Shown here in pieces: positions 55,756 through 64,000 of a stretch of DNA of 64,000 nt. Origin of the DNA: Sphingomonas pokkalii (GTDB lineage: Bacteria > Pseudomonadota > Alphaproteobacteria > Sphingomonadales > Sphingomonadaceae). The translations under genes and the position numbers were made by a program. The notes under the pieces are model-generated. The model saw nothing but the letters and a program-made list of their open reading frames with translations, was not told where the DNA came from and did no database searches. The first letter of the stretch is position 1, and each line of letters starts with the position of its first letter. The stretch covers positions 1,605,855 through 1,669,854 of the forward strand of contig NZ_QENQ01000001.1 in assembly GCF_003096275.1 (NCBI RefSeq). The letters are read 5' to 3'.

Positions 55756-57338
55756 AGCGCCTTGTCCTGACTGCCCTGGTCTGGTGTGCCGCCACGGCGG
55801 CGAGTGCACCGCGCGTCGATGTCGTGATCCGGGGCGGCACCATCTATACGGGGGCGGAGGCGCCGCCCTTTGTCGGCGATGTCGAGCTGGAAGGCGATCG
55901 CATCGTCTATGTCGGCCGTGCGCGCGGGACGACGGCGGGCACGGTGATCGACGCGCGCGGCATGATCGTCGCGCCCGGCCTGATCGACGCGCACACCCAT
56001 CCGGACAGCTATATCCGTTCGCCCGATGCCAAGGCACGGCTCAACCTGCCCTGGCTGGCCCAGGGCGTTTCCACCGTGGTGATCGGCGTCGACGGCTATG
56101 GCACGTTCGAGGTCGCCAAGGATGCCCGCGCGCTGGAGGCGAGCGGCATCGGCACCAATGTCGTGCCGTTCGTCGGCTTCGGCGCGATCCGCGAGCATGT
56201 GCTGGGGCAGGACGCCCGCGCGCCGACCCCGGCGGAACTGGCGGAGGAAAAGCGCCTTGCCGCCAGCGCGATGTGCGAAGGCGCCTATGGCCTTTCCACC
56301 GGCCTGTTCTACCCGCCGCAGAGCTTCGCCAAGACCGACGAAGTGGCCGCCGTCGCCAGCGAATCCGGCAAGCGCGGCGGCATGTACGACACCCATCAGC
56401 GCGACGAATCCAACTATTCGATCGGCCTGCTCGCTTCGACCCGGGAGGCGATCGAAATCGGCCGCATCGCCGGCACGCCGGTGCATTTCGCCCATCTGAA
56501 GGCGCTCGGCGTGCCGGTGCAGGGGCAGGCGCCCGCGCTGATCGCCACGATCGAGGCGGCGCGGCGCGCGGGCCAGACCGTCACCGCCGATCAGTATCCC
56601 TGGCTCGCCTCGGGCTCCAGCGTCGATGCCGCGCTGGTGCCGAGCTGGGCGATGGATGGCGGCTACCGGAAGCTGCTCGCCCGCTTCGACGATCCGCCGA
56701 CGATGGCGCGGCTGAAGACCGAGATGGTGGAGAATCTGCGGCGGCGGGGCGGGGCGGAATCGCTGCTGCTGACCGCGCAGGACCAGCCCTGGACCGGCAA
56801 GACGCTGGCGCAGATGGCGCGCCAGTGGCAGCTATCGCCGATCGACGCGGCGATCCGGATCCTGCGCACCCCCGATGCGGCGGGCACCGGCCCGGCGGGC
56901 ACGGACGTGGCCAGCTTCAACATGATCGATCGCGATGTCGATCTGATCATGCGGCAGCCCTGGGTGGTCACCTCGTCGGACGGATCGAACGGGCACCCGC
57001 GCCAATATGCCACCTTCCCACGGCTCTATCGCACCTATGTCGTCGAGCGGAAGGTGATCACCCTCCAGCAGTTCATCCGCCGCTCCACCGGCGCGACGGC
57101 GGACATGTATCGCATCCCGCAGCGCGGCTATCTGCGGAAGGGCTATTATGCCGATGTCGTGGTGCTCGATCCCAAGACCTACGCGCCGCGTGCCGATTAC
57201 CTCCATCCGCGTATCCCCAGCGTCGGCGTGGCGGCGTTGTTCGTCAACGGCCGGCTGGCGCTGTCCGACAGCGCGGCGACGGGCGTCGCGGCGGGGCGGG
57301 CGCTGCTGCGGCCCCGGCCCAATGGCTGCGGCCAATAG
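55752..57338 (+). CDS. N-acyl-D-amino-acid deacylase (D-aminoacylase), exported
   Basis: 528 aa. Signal peptide (MKRLVLTALVWCAATAASA). Amidohydrolase superfamily: metal ligands in GLIDAHTHPDSY (His 81, His 83), the family hallmark GAYGLSTGLFYPP, DTHQRDESNY, VHFAHLKALG and SDGSNGHPRQYATFPR with the catalytic Asp. It should free D-amino acids from their N-acyl (or carbamoyl) forms. Location outside the cytosol and link to two acylases and D-Glu enzymes suggest N-acyl-D-glutamate or a D-amino-acid peptide as substrate. Confidence 0.92.
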   Translation: MKRLVLTALVWCAATAASAPRVDVVIRGGTIYTGAEAPPFVGDVELEGDRIVYVGRARGTTAGTVIDARGMIVAPGLIDAHTHPDSYIRSPDAKARLNLPWLAQGVSTVVIGVDGYGTFEVAKDARALEASGIGTNVVPFVGFGAIREHVLGQDARAPTPAELAEEKRLAASAMCEGAYGLSTGLFYPPQSFAKTDEVAAVASESGKRGGMYDTHQRDESNYSIGLLASTREAIEIGRIAGTPVHFAHLKALGVPVQGQAPALIATIEAARRAGQTVTADQYPWLASGSSVDAALVPSWAMDGGYRKLLARFDDPPTMARLKTEMVENLRRRGGAESLLLTAQDQPWTGKTLAQMARQWQLSPIDAAIRILRTPDAAGTGPAGTDVASFNMIDRDVDLIMRQPWVVTSSDGSNGHPRQYATFPRLYRTYVVERKVITLQQFIRRSTGATADMYRIPQRGYLRKGYYADVVVLDPKTYAPRADYLHPRIPSVGVAALFVNGRLALSDSAATGVAAGRALLRPRPNGCGQ

Positions 57339-57409
57339 CCCAGCGTTATAGGCGGCGGTGCGAGCGCGATTGGCAGCGCTGGCCCCGCCGCCCCTATCAT
57401 GCTCGCATC

Positions 57410-58456
57410 ATGACCATTCCCGCTCCCTACCTCCTCTATCTCGGCCATTCCGATGACGAGATCGGCCTCAAGACCTCGCGCGGCCTGGCTGCCTTTCGCG
57501 GCGACGATTGCGTGGGGGAATGGCGGCACGACGATTGCCCCTTCACCCTCGGCCTGCCGCGCATGGACGCCGCCGCCGGCCGCGCCGCCGGTGCGCGCAC
57601 GCTGGTGCTGGGGATCGCCAATCCGGGCGGGCGCTTTCCCGACTGGATGATCGGCGATGCGCTCACCGCGATCCGCGCCGGGCTGAATATCGCCTGCGGA
57701 CTGCACCAGCGGCTGCGCGACGTGCCCGAACTGGTCGCGGCAGCGGCGGAGGTGGGCGTCACCCTGTTCGATGTGCGCGATGCGCCCGAAGATTTGCCGG
57801 TGGGCAATGGCCGGCGGCGGGCGGGCAATCGGCTGCTCACCGTCGGCACCGATTGCTCGGTCGGCAAGATGTACGCCACCTTGTGCCTGCGCGATGCGCT
57901 GCGGGCGCGGGGCGTTGCCGCCGATTTCCGTGCCACCGGCCAGACCGGGATCCTGATCGCCGGGGACGGCGTGCCGCTCGACGCGGTGATCGCCGATTTC
58001 ATCGCCGGCGCGATCGAGACGCTGGCGCCGGCGCGCGACGATGGTGGCTGGGATCTGATCGAGGGGCAGGGATCGCTGTTCCATCCGGCCTTTGCCGGGG
58101 TGTCCACCGGCCTGCTCCACGGCGCGCAGCCGGCGGCGCTGGTGCTGTGCCACGATCCGTTGCGCCCCCATATGCGCGGCCTGCCGCACTTTCCGATGCC
58201 GGGGCTGGCCGAATGCCTGGAGGCCAATCTCCGCGTCGCCCGGCTGACCAGCCCGGCGGTGCGCGCGGTCGGCGTGGCGCTCAACACCGCCAAGCTGGAC
58301 GAGGCAGAGGCCCGTCGGCTGTGCCGCGATACCGAGGATGCGCTGGGCCTGCCCTGCACCGATCCCTATCGCTTCGGTTCGGAACCGATCCTCGACTGCT
58401 TGCTGGAGACGCCATGCGCCGCACCCTCGACGCTCGCCACGACCGCTTCCCGCTAA
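57410..58456 (+). CDS. dgcN: DUF1611 family protein, DgcN-type D-glutamate N-acetyltransferase
   Basis: 348 aa from ATG 57410. The N-terminal part has a Rossmann-like half (RTLVLGIANPGGRFPD); the C-terminal half has a P-loop-like GTDCSVGKMYATLCLRDAL, TGQTGILIAGDGVPLDAVIA and DLIEGQGSLFHPAF. In the DgcN-DgcA pathway of D-glutamate breakdown, DgcN acetylates D-Glu and DgcA racemises the product. The gene pair here has the same order and an overlap of 43 bp. The symbol is by homology and context. Confidence 0.85.
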   Translation: MTIPAPYLLYLGHSDDEIGLKTSRGLAAFRGDDCVGEWRHDDCPFTLGLPRMDAAAGRAAGARTLVLGIANPGGRFPDWMIGDALTAIRAGLNIACGLHQRLRDVPELVAAAAEVGVTLFDVRDAPEDLPVGNGRRRAGNRLLTVGTDCSVGKMYATLCLRDALRARGVAADFRATGQTGILIAGDGVPLDAVIADFIAGAIETLAPARDDGGWDLIEGQGSLFHPAFAGVSTGLLHGAQPAALVLCHDPLRPHMRGLPHFPMPGLAECLEANLRVARLTSPAVRAVGVALNTAKLDEAEARRLCRDTEDALGLPCTDPYRFGSEPILDCLLETPCAAPSTLATTASR

Positions 58457-59412
58457 GCAAGCCCTTCCGCATCGCGCGCGGGGTGAAGACCGCCGCCGAT
58501 GTGGTGACGGTGACGATCGGCCAGGGCAGCGTGGCGGGGCGGGGCGAAGGCGTGCCCTATCCGCGCTATGGCGAGACGATCGAAGCCGCGCTTGCCGAGA
58601 TCGCGGCGGTACGGCCGCTGATCGAGCAGGGCGCCACCCGCGCCGATATCGCCGTGGCGATGCGGGCCGGGGCCGCGCGCAACGCGGTCGATTGCGCGCT
58701 ATGGGATCTGGAAGCGCGGCTGGCCGGCGCCAGCGTCGCTGTGCTGGCCGGTATTGCGCCGGTCGATGCGCTGGCCTCGGCGATCACCATCGGCATCGAT
58801 AGCCCCGAGGCGATGGCGCGCGCCGCGCGGGGGGCGGCGAATGTGCCGCTGCTCAAGATCAAGGTCGATCGCGACGCGGCCGACGAACAGATTGCCGCCG
58901 TCCGCGCCGTCGCCCCCGCGCCCCGGCTGATCGTCGATCCCAATGAAAGCTGGCGGGTGGAGGATCTGGCCGACCGGCTGCCGATGCTGCGAGCCCACCG
59001 GGTCGATCTGCTCGAACAGCCGGTGCCGGCGGGCGAGGATGCGGGGCTGGCGGCGCTGGCCGGCGCGATCCCGATCTGCGCCGACGAGGCGCTGCATATC
59101 CGTGCCGACCTCGATCGGCTTGCCGGCCTGTACAGCCATGTCAACGTCAAGCTCGACAAGACCGGCGGCTTGACCGAAGCTCTGGCGCTTGCGGCAGAAG
59201 CGAAGGCGCGGGGGTTCGGACTGATGGTGGGCTGCATGGTGTGTTCGTCGCTGGGGATCGCCCCGGCGATGCTGGTCGCGGGCGGAGCGGCGTTCGTCGA
59301 TCTCGACGGACCGCTCTGGCTGGCCGAGGACCGGGTGGGCGGCGCGCGCGATGATGGAGGCATCCTCGCCGCGCCCGCACCGGGCTTTTGGGGGACGCCG
59401 GCTTGCGCCTGA
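58414..59412 (+). CDS. dgcA: Enolase-superfamily epimerase, DgcA-type N-acetyl-D-Glu racemase or dipeptide epimerase
   Basis: 332 aa from ATG 58414, overlapping DgcN by 43 bp. Muconate-lactonising subgroup: KIKVDRDA (general base Lys), Mg ligands in DPNESW, LLEQPVPAGED and CADEALH, second base in VKLDKTGGL. Related to L-Ala-D/L-Glu epimerases; with a DgcN neighbour the racemisation of N-acetyl-glutamate is the better guess. Either way D-Glu becomes usable L-Glu. Confidence 0.88.
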   Translation: MRRTLDARHDRFPLSKPFRIARGVKTAADVVTVTIGQGSVAGRGEGVPYPRYGETIEAALAEIAAVRPLIEQGATRADIAVAMRAGAARNAVDCALWDLEARLAGASVAVLAGIAPVDALASAITIGIDSPEAMARAARGAANVPLLKIKVDRDAADEQIAAVRAVAPAPRLIVDPNESWRVEDLADRLPMLRAHRVDLLEQPVPAGEDAGLAALAGAIPICADEALHIRADLDRLAGLYSHVNVKLDKTGGLTEALALAAEAKARGFGLMVGCMVCSSLGIAPAMLVAGGAAFVDLDGPLWLAEDRVGGARDDGGILAAPAPGFWGTPACA

Positions 59413-60668
59413 TCCGCGGCTGGTTCGCCATTCCGCTGTGGAAGCGCGTGGTCGGCGGGTTGCTGCTGGGCGTCGCGATCGGCCTGTTCTGGCCCGAGGC
59501 GGCGGGCGCGATCGGGCTGGTCGGCGCGTTGTTCGTCCGGTTGATCAAGATGCTGGTGGTGCCTGTGGTGCTGATCACCATTGCTGCAGGCATCGCGACG
59601 CTGGGCGATCCGCGACGGCTGGGGCCGATCGGCGGGCGCACCGTCGGGCTGTTCGCCGTCACCACGCTGATCGCGGTATCGATCGGCATGGCGACAGGGC
59701 TGCTGCTGCGTCCCGGTGTGGCGATGCCGCTGGGCGGCGTGGTACCGCATCCGCTGGGGCCGCCGGTGCCGCCGTCCGAGCAGTTGCTGGCGATCGTGCC
59801 GCTCAACATCTTCGACGCGCTGGTGCGCGGTGACATGCTCGCGATCACTTTCATTGCGGTGTTGCTCGGCAGCGGCAGCGTGCTGGCCGGAGAGGCAGGG
59901 AAGCCCGTCGTCGCCCTGCTGCAAGGGCTGTCGGCGGTGCTGCTGCATATCGTTCGCGCAGTGATGGAAGTGACGCCGTTCGGCGTGCTGGCGCTGATCG
60001 CCCAGGCGGTGGCGGCGAACGGCGCGGCGGTGTTCGTCCATGTCGGCTGGCTCGCGCTGGGGGTGGTGCTCGCCTCGCTGATCCAGATGCTGGTGGTCCA
60101 TGCCGCGATGATCGGGCTGGTCGCGCGGCTGCCGGTCTTCCGCTTCTTCCGCGGGATCGTCGATGCGCTGGTCGTCGCCTTCTCGACCGCTTCATCCTCG
60201 GCCACCTTGCCGGTAGCGCTGCGGGTGGCGCAGGACAATCTCGGTGTGTCGCGCGGCGTCGCCTCCACCGTGCTCCCGCTCGGCGCGGCGATCGGCAAGG
60301 ACGGCACCGCCATGTATGTCGGGCTGCTCGGCCAGTTTGCCTTGCAGGCGCTGGGGATCGTGCCCGACGCGACGATGCTCGTCACGATGTTGCTGACCGG
60401 CGCACTCGCCGCGTTCGGCACGGCGCCGATCCCGTCCGCCTCCCTGTTCATGCTGGCGGCGATGCTCTCGGCAGTCGGCGTGGGGGCGGAGCAGACTGCG
60501 CTGATCGTCGGGCTGGTGTTGCCGTTCGACCGGCTGCTCGACATGACGCGCACCGTGCCGTCCGCTTCGGCCAACCTCGCGGTCGCCACGCTGGTCGCGC
60601 GCGGGGAGGGCGAGCTGGATGTGGCGCGCTTTCGCGGGCCGGTGGCCGATTGGGATCGGGAGCGCTAG
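59388..60668 (+). CDS. Dicarboxylate/amino acid:cation symporter (DAACS family)
   Basis: 426 aa from TTG 59388 (a TTG five codons later also fits). Eight or more transmembrane segments and the family's re-entrant loops: the Ser-rich FSTASSSATLPVAL, LPLGAAIGKDGTAMYVG and the late LPFDRLLDMTRTVPSASANL. It resembles glutamate/aspartate carriers, and would bring glutamate made or freed in the periplasm into the cytosol. It overlaps the epimerase gene by 25 bp. Confidence 0.93.
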   Translation: MGDAGLRLIRGWFAIPLWKRVVGGLLLGVAIGLFWPEAAGAIGLVGALFVRLIKMLVVPVVLITIAAGIATLGDPRRLGPIGGRTVGLFAVTTLIAVSIGMATGLLLRPGVAMPLGGVVPHPLGPPVPPSEQLLAIVPLNIFDALVRGDMLAITFIAVLLGSGSVLAGEAGKPVVALLQGLSAVLLHIVRAVMEVTPFGVLALIAQAVAANGAAVFVHVGWLALGVVLASLIQMLVVHAAMIGLVARLPVFRFFRGIVDALVVAFSTASSSATLPVALRVAQDNLGVSRGVASTVLPLGAAIGKDGTAMYVGLLGQFALQALGIVPDATMLVTMLLTGALAAFGTAPIPSASLFMLAAMLSAVGVGAEQTALIVGLVLPFDRLLDMTRTVPSASANLAVATLVARGEGELDVARFRGPVADWDRER

Positions 60669-60677
60669 GCTGCATCC

Positions 60678-61562
60678 ATGAACCTGCGCCATATCGAGAT
60701 TTTCCACGCCGTATACGTCAACGGTTCGGTCTCCGCCGCTGCCCGCGCGCTCAACGTTTCGCAGCCTTCGGTGTCGAAGACGCTCCGCCATGCCGAGAGC
60801 CTGCTCGGGTTCGAGCTGTTCCAGCGCTCCAATGGCCGGCTGCTGCCGACCGAGGATGCCCATGCGCTGTTCGCCGATGTCGCCGATATCCAGGAACGGG
60901 TCCGTGCGCTGCGCGAGGCGGGGCGCAATCTGCGGATCGGGGCGGGGACGACGCTGCGCATCTCGGCGCTGCCCAGCCTGGGGCTGGGGGTGCTGCCCGA
61001 TGCGGTGTCGCGCTTCCTGGCGCGGCGGCCGAACGTGCGCTTCGATCTGCAGACCGTCCACCACGACGATCTGCTCCGCAAACTCTATGAGCGCGAAAGC
61101 GACATCGCCATCGCCAGCGAGCCGCCGCGCGGCGTGGCGCTTACCCATAGCTGGCTCGGCGAAGGCGAACTGGTCGTCCTCTACCGCGAGCGCGACATGC
61201 CGGACGCGCCGCCGCGGCTGGAACTGTCGCAACTCACCGGGCGGCCGCTGATCTCGCTCAAGGGCAGTGGACCGATCGGCAAGCTGCTGTCGGAGGAGAT
61301 CGACCGGCTCGGCCTGGTGCTCGACGAAGTGGTGGTGGCGCGGACCTTCTACATTGCCGCGGCGCTGGTGCGGGCGGGCGTGGGGCTGGCGATCGTCGAC
61401 AATTTCACCGCGGCGGCCTCGATGGTGCCGGGCCTCGCGATGCGGCCGCTGCGCCCGTCGATCACCTTCGACGTGCACGCCATCCATCTGCTCGATCGGC
61501 CGCCCTCGATGTTGGCCGCCGAGTTTCTGAGCCTGCTGAGCGAGGAGATCGAGCGTCGATGA
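60678..61562 (+). CDS. LysR-family transcriptional regulator
   Basis: 294 aa. N-terminal helix-turn-helix (LRHIEIFHAVYVNGSVSAAA, LNVSQPSVSKTLRHAESLLG) and a substrate-binding domain. It starts 9 bp after the symporter and overlaps the carboxypeptidase by 4 bp (ATGA), so it sits inside the operon. It probably senses D-Glu or an acyl derivative and controls the cluster. Confidence 0.92.
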   Translation: MNLRHIEIFHAVYVNGSVSAAARALNVSQPSVSKTLRHAESLLGFELFQRSNGRLLPTEDAHALFADVADIQERVRALREAGRNLRIGAGTTLRISALPSLGLGVLPDAVSRFLARRPNVRFDLQTVHHDDLLRKLYERESDIAIASEPPRGVALTHSWLGEGELVVLYRERDMPDAPPRLELSQLTGRPLISLKGSGPIGKLLSEEIDRLGLVLDEVVVARTFYIAAALVRAGVGLAIVDNFTAAASMVPGLAMRPLRPSITFDVHAIHLLDRPPSMLAAEFLSLLSEEIERR

Positions 61563-62950
61563 CGTGGAGCCTGTTGCTGCCCCTGCTGTTGCTGGGCGCG
61601 CCCGCCGATGCGCCGCTGCCCCCGGAGGTTGCGGAGGCGCTGGCGAAGGCGCCGCCGGGTACCCGGATCGGTCTGGTCGTGGTCGATTCCCAAGGACGGG
61701 AGATCGTCGCGTTGCGGCCGGACGAACGTTTCATTCCTGCCTCGAACACGAAGCTGTTCACCACTGCCGCCGCCTTCGCTACGCTCGACGTGGCAGCCCC
61801 CGATGCGGCGGGCGGCGCGACCGTGGCGCTGGAGGGGCGTGGCACGCCGGACGTGGTACTGGCGGGGCATGGCGATGCCCGCCTTTCGTCCGCGCCCGAT
61901 TGTCACGTCGATTGCCTGGCGGAACTGGCGGCGGCGGTCGCACGGCAGACGCGGGCAGTAGGCGATGTCGTCGGTGACGACAGGGCCTTTGCCGACGAAC
62001 GCTGGCCGCAGGGCATGAGCTGGAACAACATGGCCGGGCCCTATGGTACCGGAATCTCCGCGCTTACGCTGGACGACAATATCGTCACGCTGACCGTGGC
62101 GCCCGGCGCGCCGGGAATGCCCCCGAAAGTGACGGGCGACGGCTATTACCGGATCGACAATGGTGCGACGACCGGCGCCGCGGAAAGCCGCCGGACGCTG
62201 GCGGCCGCGCGCCTGCCGGGCAGCGACCTGGTGCGCCTGACGGGCAGCATCGCGGCCGCCAGCGCCCCCTATCCGCTGGCGGTGGGGATAGACGATCCGG
62301 CGCATCGGGCGGCGTGGCGGTTCGCGCAGATGCTGCGCGCGGCGGGCGTGAAAGTGAACGGGCGGATCACGGTCCGGCATCGCCCGCCCGGCACCGATGC
62401 CGCCCCGACATCGCTGCCGGTGCTCGCGCGGCTGACGCCCGCGCCGCTCGCCGAGGATCTGCGCCAGACCAACAAGATGAGCCAGAATCTCCATGCCGAG
62501 CTGTTGCTGCGCCGGCTGGCGCCGGGCGGATCGGTCGGGGCCGGCCAGGCCGTGGTGGATGGGGTGCTCGCCCGCGCGGGCGTGGCAAAGGAAACCTATG
62601 AATTTGCCGATGGCGCCGGCATGTCCAGCTACAACCGGGTGACGCCAAGGGCGACGGTGGCCCTGTTGCGCTGGGCGGACAGCCAGCCCTGGGGAACGGC
62701 ATGGCGCGCCACCTTTCCCGTCGCTGCGACGGATGGGACGCTTGCCCGGCGGTTCATCGGTACGCCGCTGGCGGGTCGGCTATGGGCGAAGACCGGCACG
62801 CTCAACGCCGCCAATGCGCTGGCCGGCACCATGACCGCCGCGAGCGGGCGGACGCTGACGTTCGCCGCCTATGCCAACGACATGCCGGGTGGTGCAAGCG
62901 CAACGGGGGCGATCGACGCGGCACTCGTTGCGATCGCGGTGGCCAACTGA
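61559..62950 (+). CDS. dacB: D-alanyl-D-alanine carboxypeptidase/endopeptidase (PBP4, peptidase S13)
   Basis: 463 aa, within the family range. Signal peptide-like start (MTWSLLLPLLLLGAPADA), SxxK in ASNTK (Ser 62), SxN in KMSQNLHAELL, and KTG in WAKTGTLNAANALAG. PBP4 enzymes cut D-Ala-D-Ala and cross-links in peptidoglycan. Its presence in a D-amino-acid cluster links the pathway to cell-wall peptides. Confidence 0.93.
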   Translation: MTWSLLLPLLLLGAPADAPLPPEVAEALAKAPPGTRIGLVVVDSQGREIVALRPDERFIPASNTKLFTTAAAFATLDVAAPDAAGGATVALEGRGTPDVVLAGHGDARLSSAPDCHVDCLAELAAAVARQTRAVGDVVGDDRAFADERWPQGMSWNNMAGPYGTGISALTLDDNIVTLTVAPGAPGMPPKVTGDGYYRIDNGATTGAAESRRTLAAARLPGSDLVRLTGSIAAASAPYPLAVGIDDPAHRAAWRFAQMLRAAGVKVNGRITVRHRPPGTDAAPTSLPVLARLTPAPLAEDLRQTNKMSQNLHAELLLRRLAPGGSVGAGQAVVDGVLARAGVAKETYEFADGAGMSSYNRVTPRATVALLRWADSQPWGTAWRATFPVAATDGTLARRFIGTPLAGRLWAKTGTLNAANALAGTMTAASGRTLTFAAYANDMPGGASATGAIDAALVAIAVAN

Positions 62951-63035
62951 GCCGGCGATCGCATAACCGGGCGGTAGGCAGGCCATAGCCTTCAGGTATC
63001 TGGCCGCGCTGCTGCTCCCCGCGCATAATTCGGGC

Positions 63036-64000
63036 ATGTCGAGACACTTCGTTCCTGCTCGCCGCTTCCTGCTCCCTGCATTGCTGATGGGAACCGCGCT
63101 GTTCGCCGCCGCAGCCGCCCCGGCGGAACCCGATCACCGCCCGGCGATCGCCCGGTTGCTCGCGCTTCCGATGGCGGTGGGGCTGGTAGGGGCGAGCGAC
63201 CAGCCGGTATTCGCCTGGGTGGAACTCCGCGCGGGTGTTCGCAACATCTGGCTTTCGTCCAGCCGGGAACAGGCGCCGCGCCGCCTCACGGACCGGACCA
63301 TCGATGACGGCGTCGATCTCCATAGCCTCGCGTTAAGTCGCGACGGCACGTCCATCGCCTGGGTTCAAGGTGGCGATGCCGAATTTCCCGATCTGCCGCC
63401 GCCCAACAGCGGCCATGCGGCAAAGGGCGGCAGCCAAACCATCTGGGTCCGCGCGACGGCTGAGGGCGCGGTGGCTCGGTCGCTGGGGGAGGGGCACCTG
63501 CCGGTGTTCTCGCCCGATGGCCGCAGCATCGCCTTTGTGGCAGGCGGGACGCTGCTGCTTGCGTCGGTGGCGGAGGGCGGGCCTGCCACGCTCGCCCAAC
63601 TGCCCGGCACGATCGAGTATCTGTCCTGGTCGCCGGACGGCAAGCGGCTGCTTTTCGTCAGCCGGCGGGGTGATCACGGCCTGGTCGCACTGTTCGATCT
63701 GGCCAGCGGTGCACTTCGCTACCCCGATCCGGCGATGACGCAGGACGTATCGCCGATCTTCTCGCCCGACGGCCGCTCGATCGCCTTTGTCCGGTCCACC
63801 CCGCCGCCTTTCGGCGCCACCGGCACAGAGGCTTCCTATTGGAGCATACGCGTCGTCGATCTGGCGACGGGCCAGGCCCGCACCGCCTGGCAGGCGGCGG
63901 TCGGGGCGGGCGGGGACTATTATGGTACCCGGACTGCCAATCTGTTCTGGAGTGCCGACGATCGGCTGCTCTTCCCCTCCGAGGCGAGCGGCTGGGTGCA
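63036..64000 (+). CDS. S9-family (prolyl oligopeptidase) peptidase, N-terminal part, cut by window edge
   Basis: From ATG 63036 the frame runs off the window (321 codons seen). Signal peptide (about 1-30). WD/PD40-type beta-propeller repeats are seen: LPVFSPDGRSIAFVAGG, EYLSWSPDGKRLLFVSR, SPIFSPDGRSIAFVRS. This is the N-terminal propeller of DPP4/acylaminoacyl peptidase-type enzymes; the catalytic alpha/beta-hydrolase domain would lie beyond 64000. Same direction and 85 bp after dacB, so probably a part of the cluster, releasing dipeptides from the imported material. Confidence 0.85.
   Translation, partial: MSRHFVPARRFLLPALLMGTALFAAAAAPAEPDHRPAIARLLALPMAVGLVGASDQPVFAWVELRAGVRNIWLSSSREQAPRRLTDRTIDDGVDLHSLALSRDGTSIAWVQGGDAEFPDLPPPNSGHAAKGGSQTIWVRATAEGAVARSLGEGHLPVFSPDGRSIAFVAGGTLLLASVAEGGPATLAQLPGTIEYLSWSPDGKRLLFVSRRGDHGLVALFDLASGALRYPDPAMTQDVSPIFSPDGRSIAFVRSTPPPFGATGTEASYWSIRVVDLATGQARTAWQAAVGAGGDYYGTRTANLFWSADDRLLFPSEASGWV

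Noticed and set aside
53314-56037. 907-codon minus-strand frame over acylase 2
   Set aside because: Antisense shadow; the plus-strand frame has Tat signal and acylase motifs.
55631-58456. 941-codon plus-strand frame starting inside acylase 2
   Set aside because: Only the part from 57410 (DgcN) is real; the upstream part is out of phase with the D-aminoacylase.

Overview
The window looks like chromosomal DNA of a sphingomonad (Alphaproteobacteria, Sphingomonadaceae-like). The basis is high GC content, an Entner-Doudoroff gene set (zwf, pgl, edd, glk, eda) with no phosphofructokinase seen, a large TonB-dependent receptor, many Tat-type and lipoprotein exports, and the style of GyrA, CtpS (PyrG), SecG and Map. 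This genus-level call is inference from gene content; no rRNA is present.

Layout. 1-14 kb: signalling and envelope genes. A truncated beta-lactamase-fold hydrolase, a lipoprotein, an outer-membrane beta-barrel and an OmpR-type two-component system lie on the minus strand. They are followed by an amidohydrolase, a membrane-bound LytTR regulator, an acetamidase/formamidase homologue and an IS630 remnant. A second group has an RcnB-like protein, a second OmpR-type system, a small secreted protein and an EF-hand protein. TTAC direct repeats with 10-bp period lie upstream of two genes in this group, which suggests one regulon. A LytS-type kinase follows.

14.4-20.9 kb: a patchwork island of low coding density, partly AT-rich. 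Its left edge cuts the LytTR response regulator in frame and joins its receiver domain to a PD-(D/E)xK nuclease-like protein. Inside are a two-gene winged-helix/HEPN unit, a frameshifted small gene, a two-gene cassette of unknown function and an AlpA-type regulator remnant. At the right a HAD phosphatase has lost its C-terminus, and tRNA-Glu lies just beyond. No integrase was found.

21-40 kb: housekeeping genes: DUF952, gyrA, a TPR protein, an Lrp regulator, a histidine kinase, tRNA-Pro, tRNA-Ile2(CAT), map with a ParD-like gene, the Entner-Doudoroff block, argC, a MarR regulator, secG, pyrG and a cyclophilin.

41-46.5 kb: a phospholipase C/acid phosphatase-like protein, then a compact putative myo-inositol unit: LacI regulator, GRP-type sugar transporter and a 41-aa membrane peptide, divergent from a myo-inositol oxygenase.

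46.6-64 kb: the most system-like region. A leftward operon (TonB receptor, penicillin-acylase-family protein, serine hydrolase) is divergent from a rightward run: a second acylase, D-aminoacylase, DgcN-type DUF1611 protein, enolase-superfamily epimerase/racemase, dicarboxylate/amino-acid symporter, LysR regulator, PBP4-type D-Ala-D-Ala peptidase and an S9 peptidase cut by the window edge. I infer a scavenging pathway for acylated or peptide-bound D-amino acids, probably D-glutamate, ending in conversion of D-Glu to L-Glu through N-acetyl intermediates.
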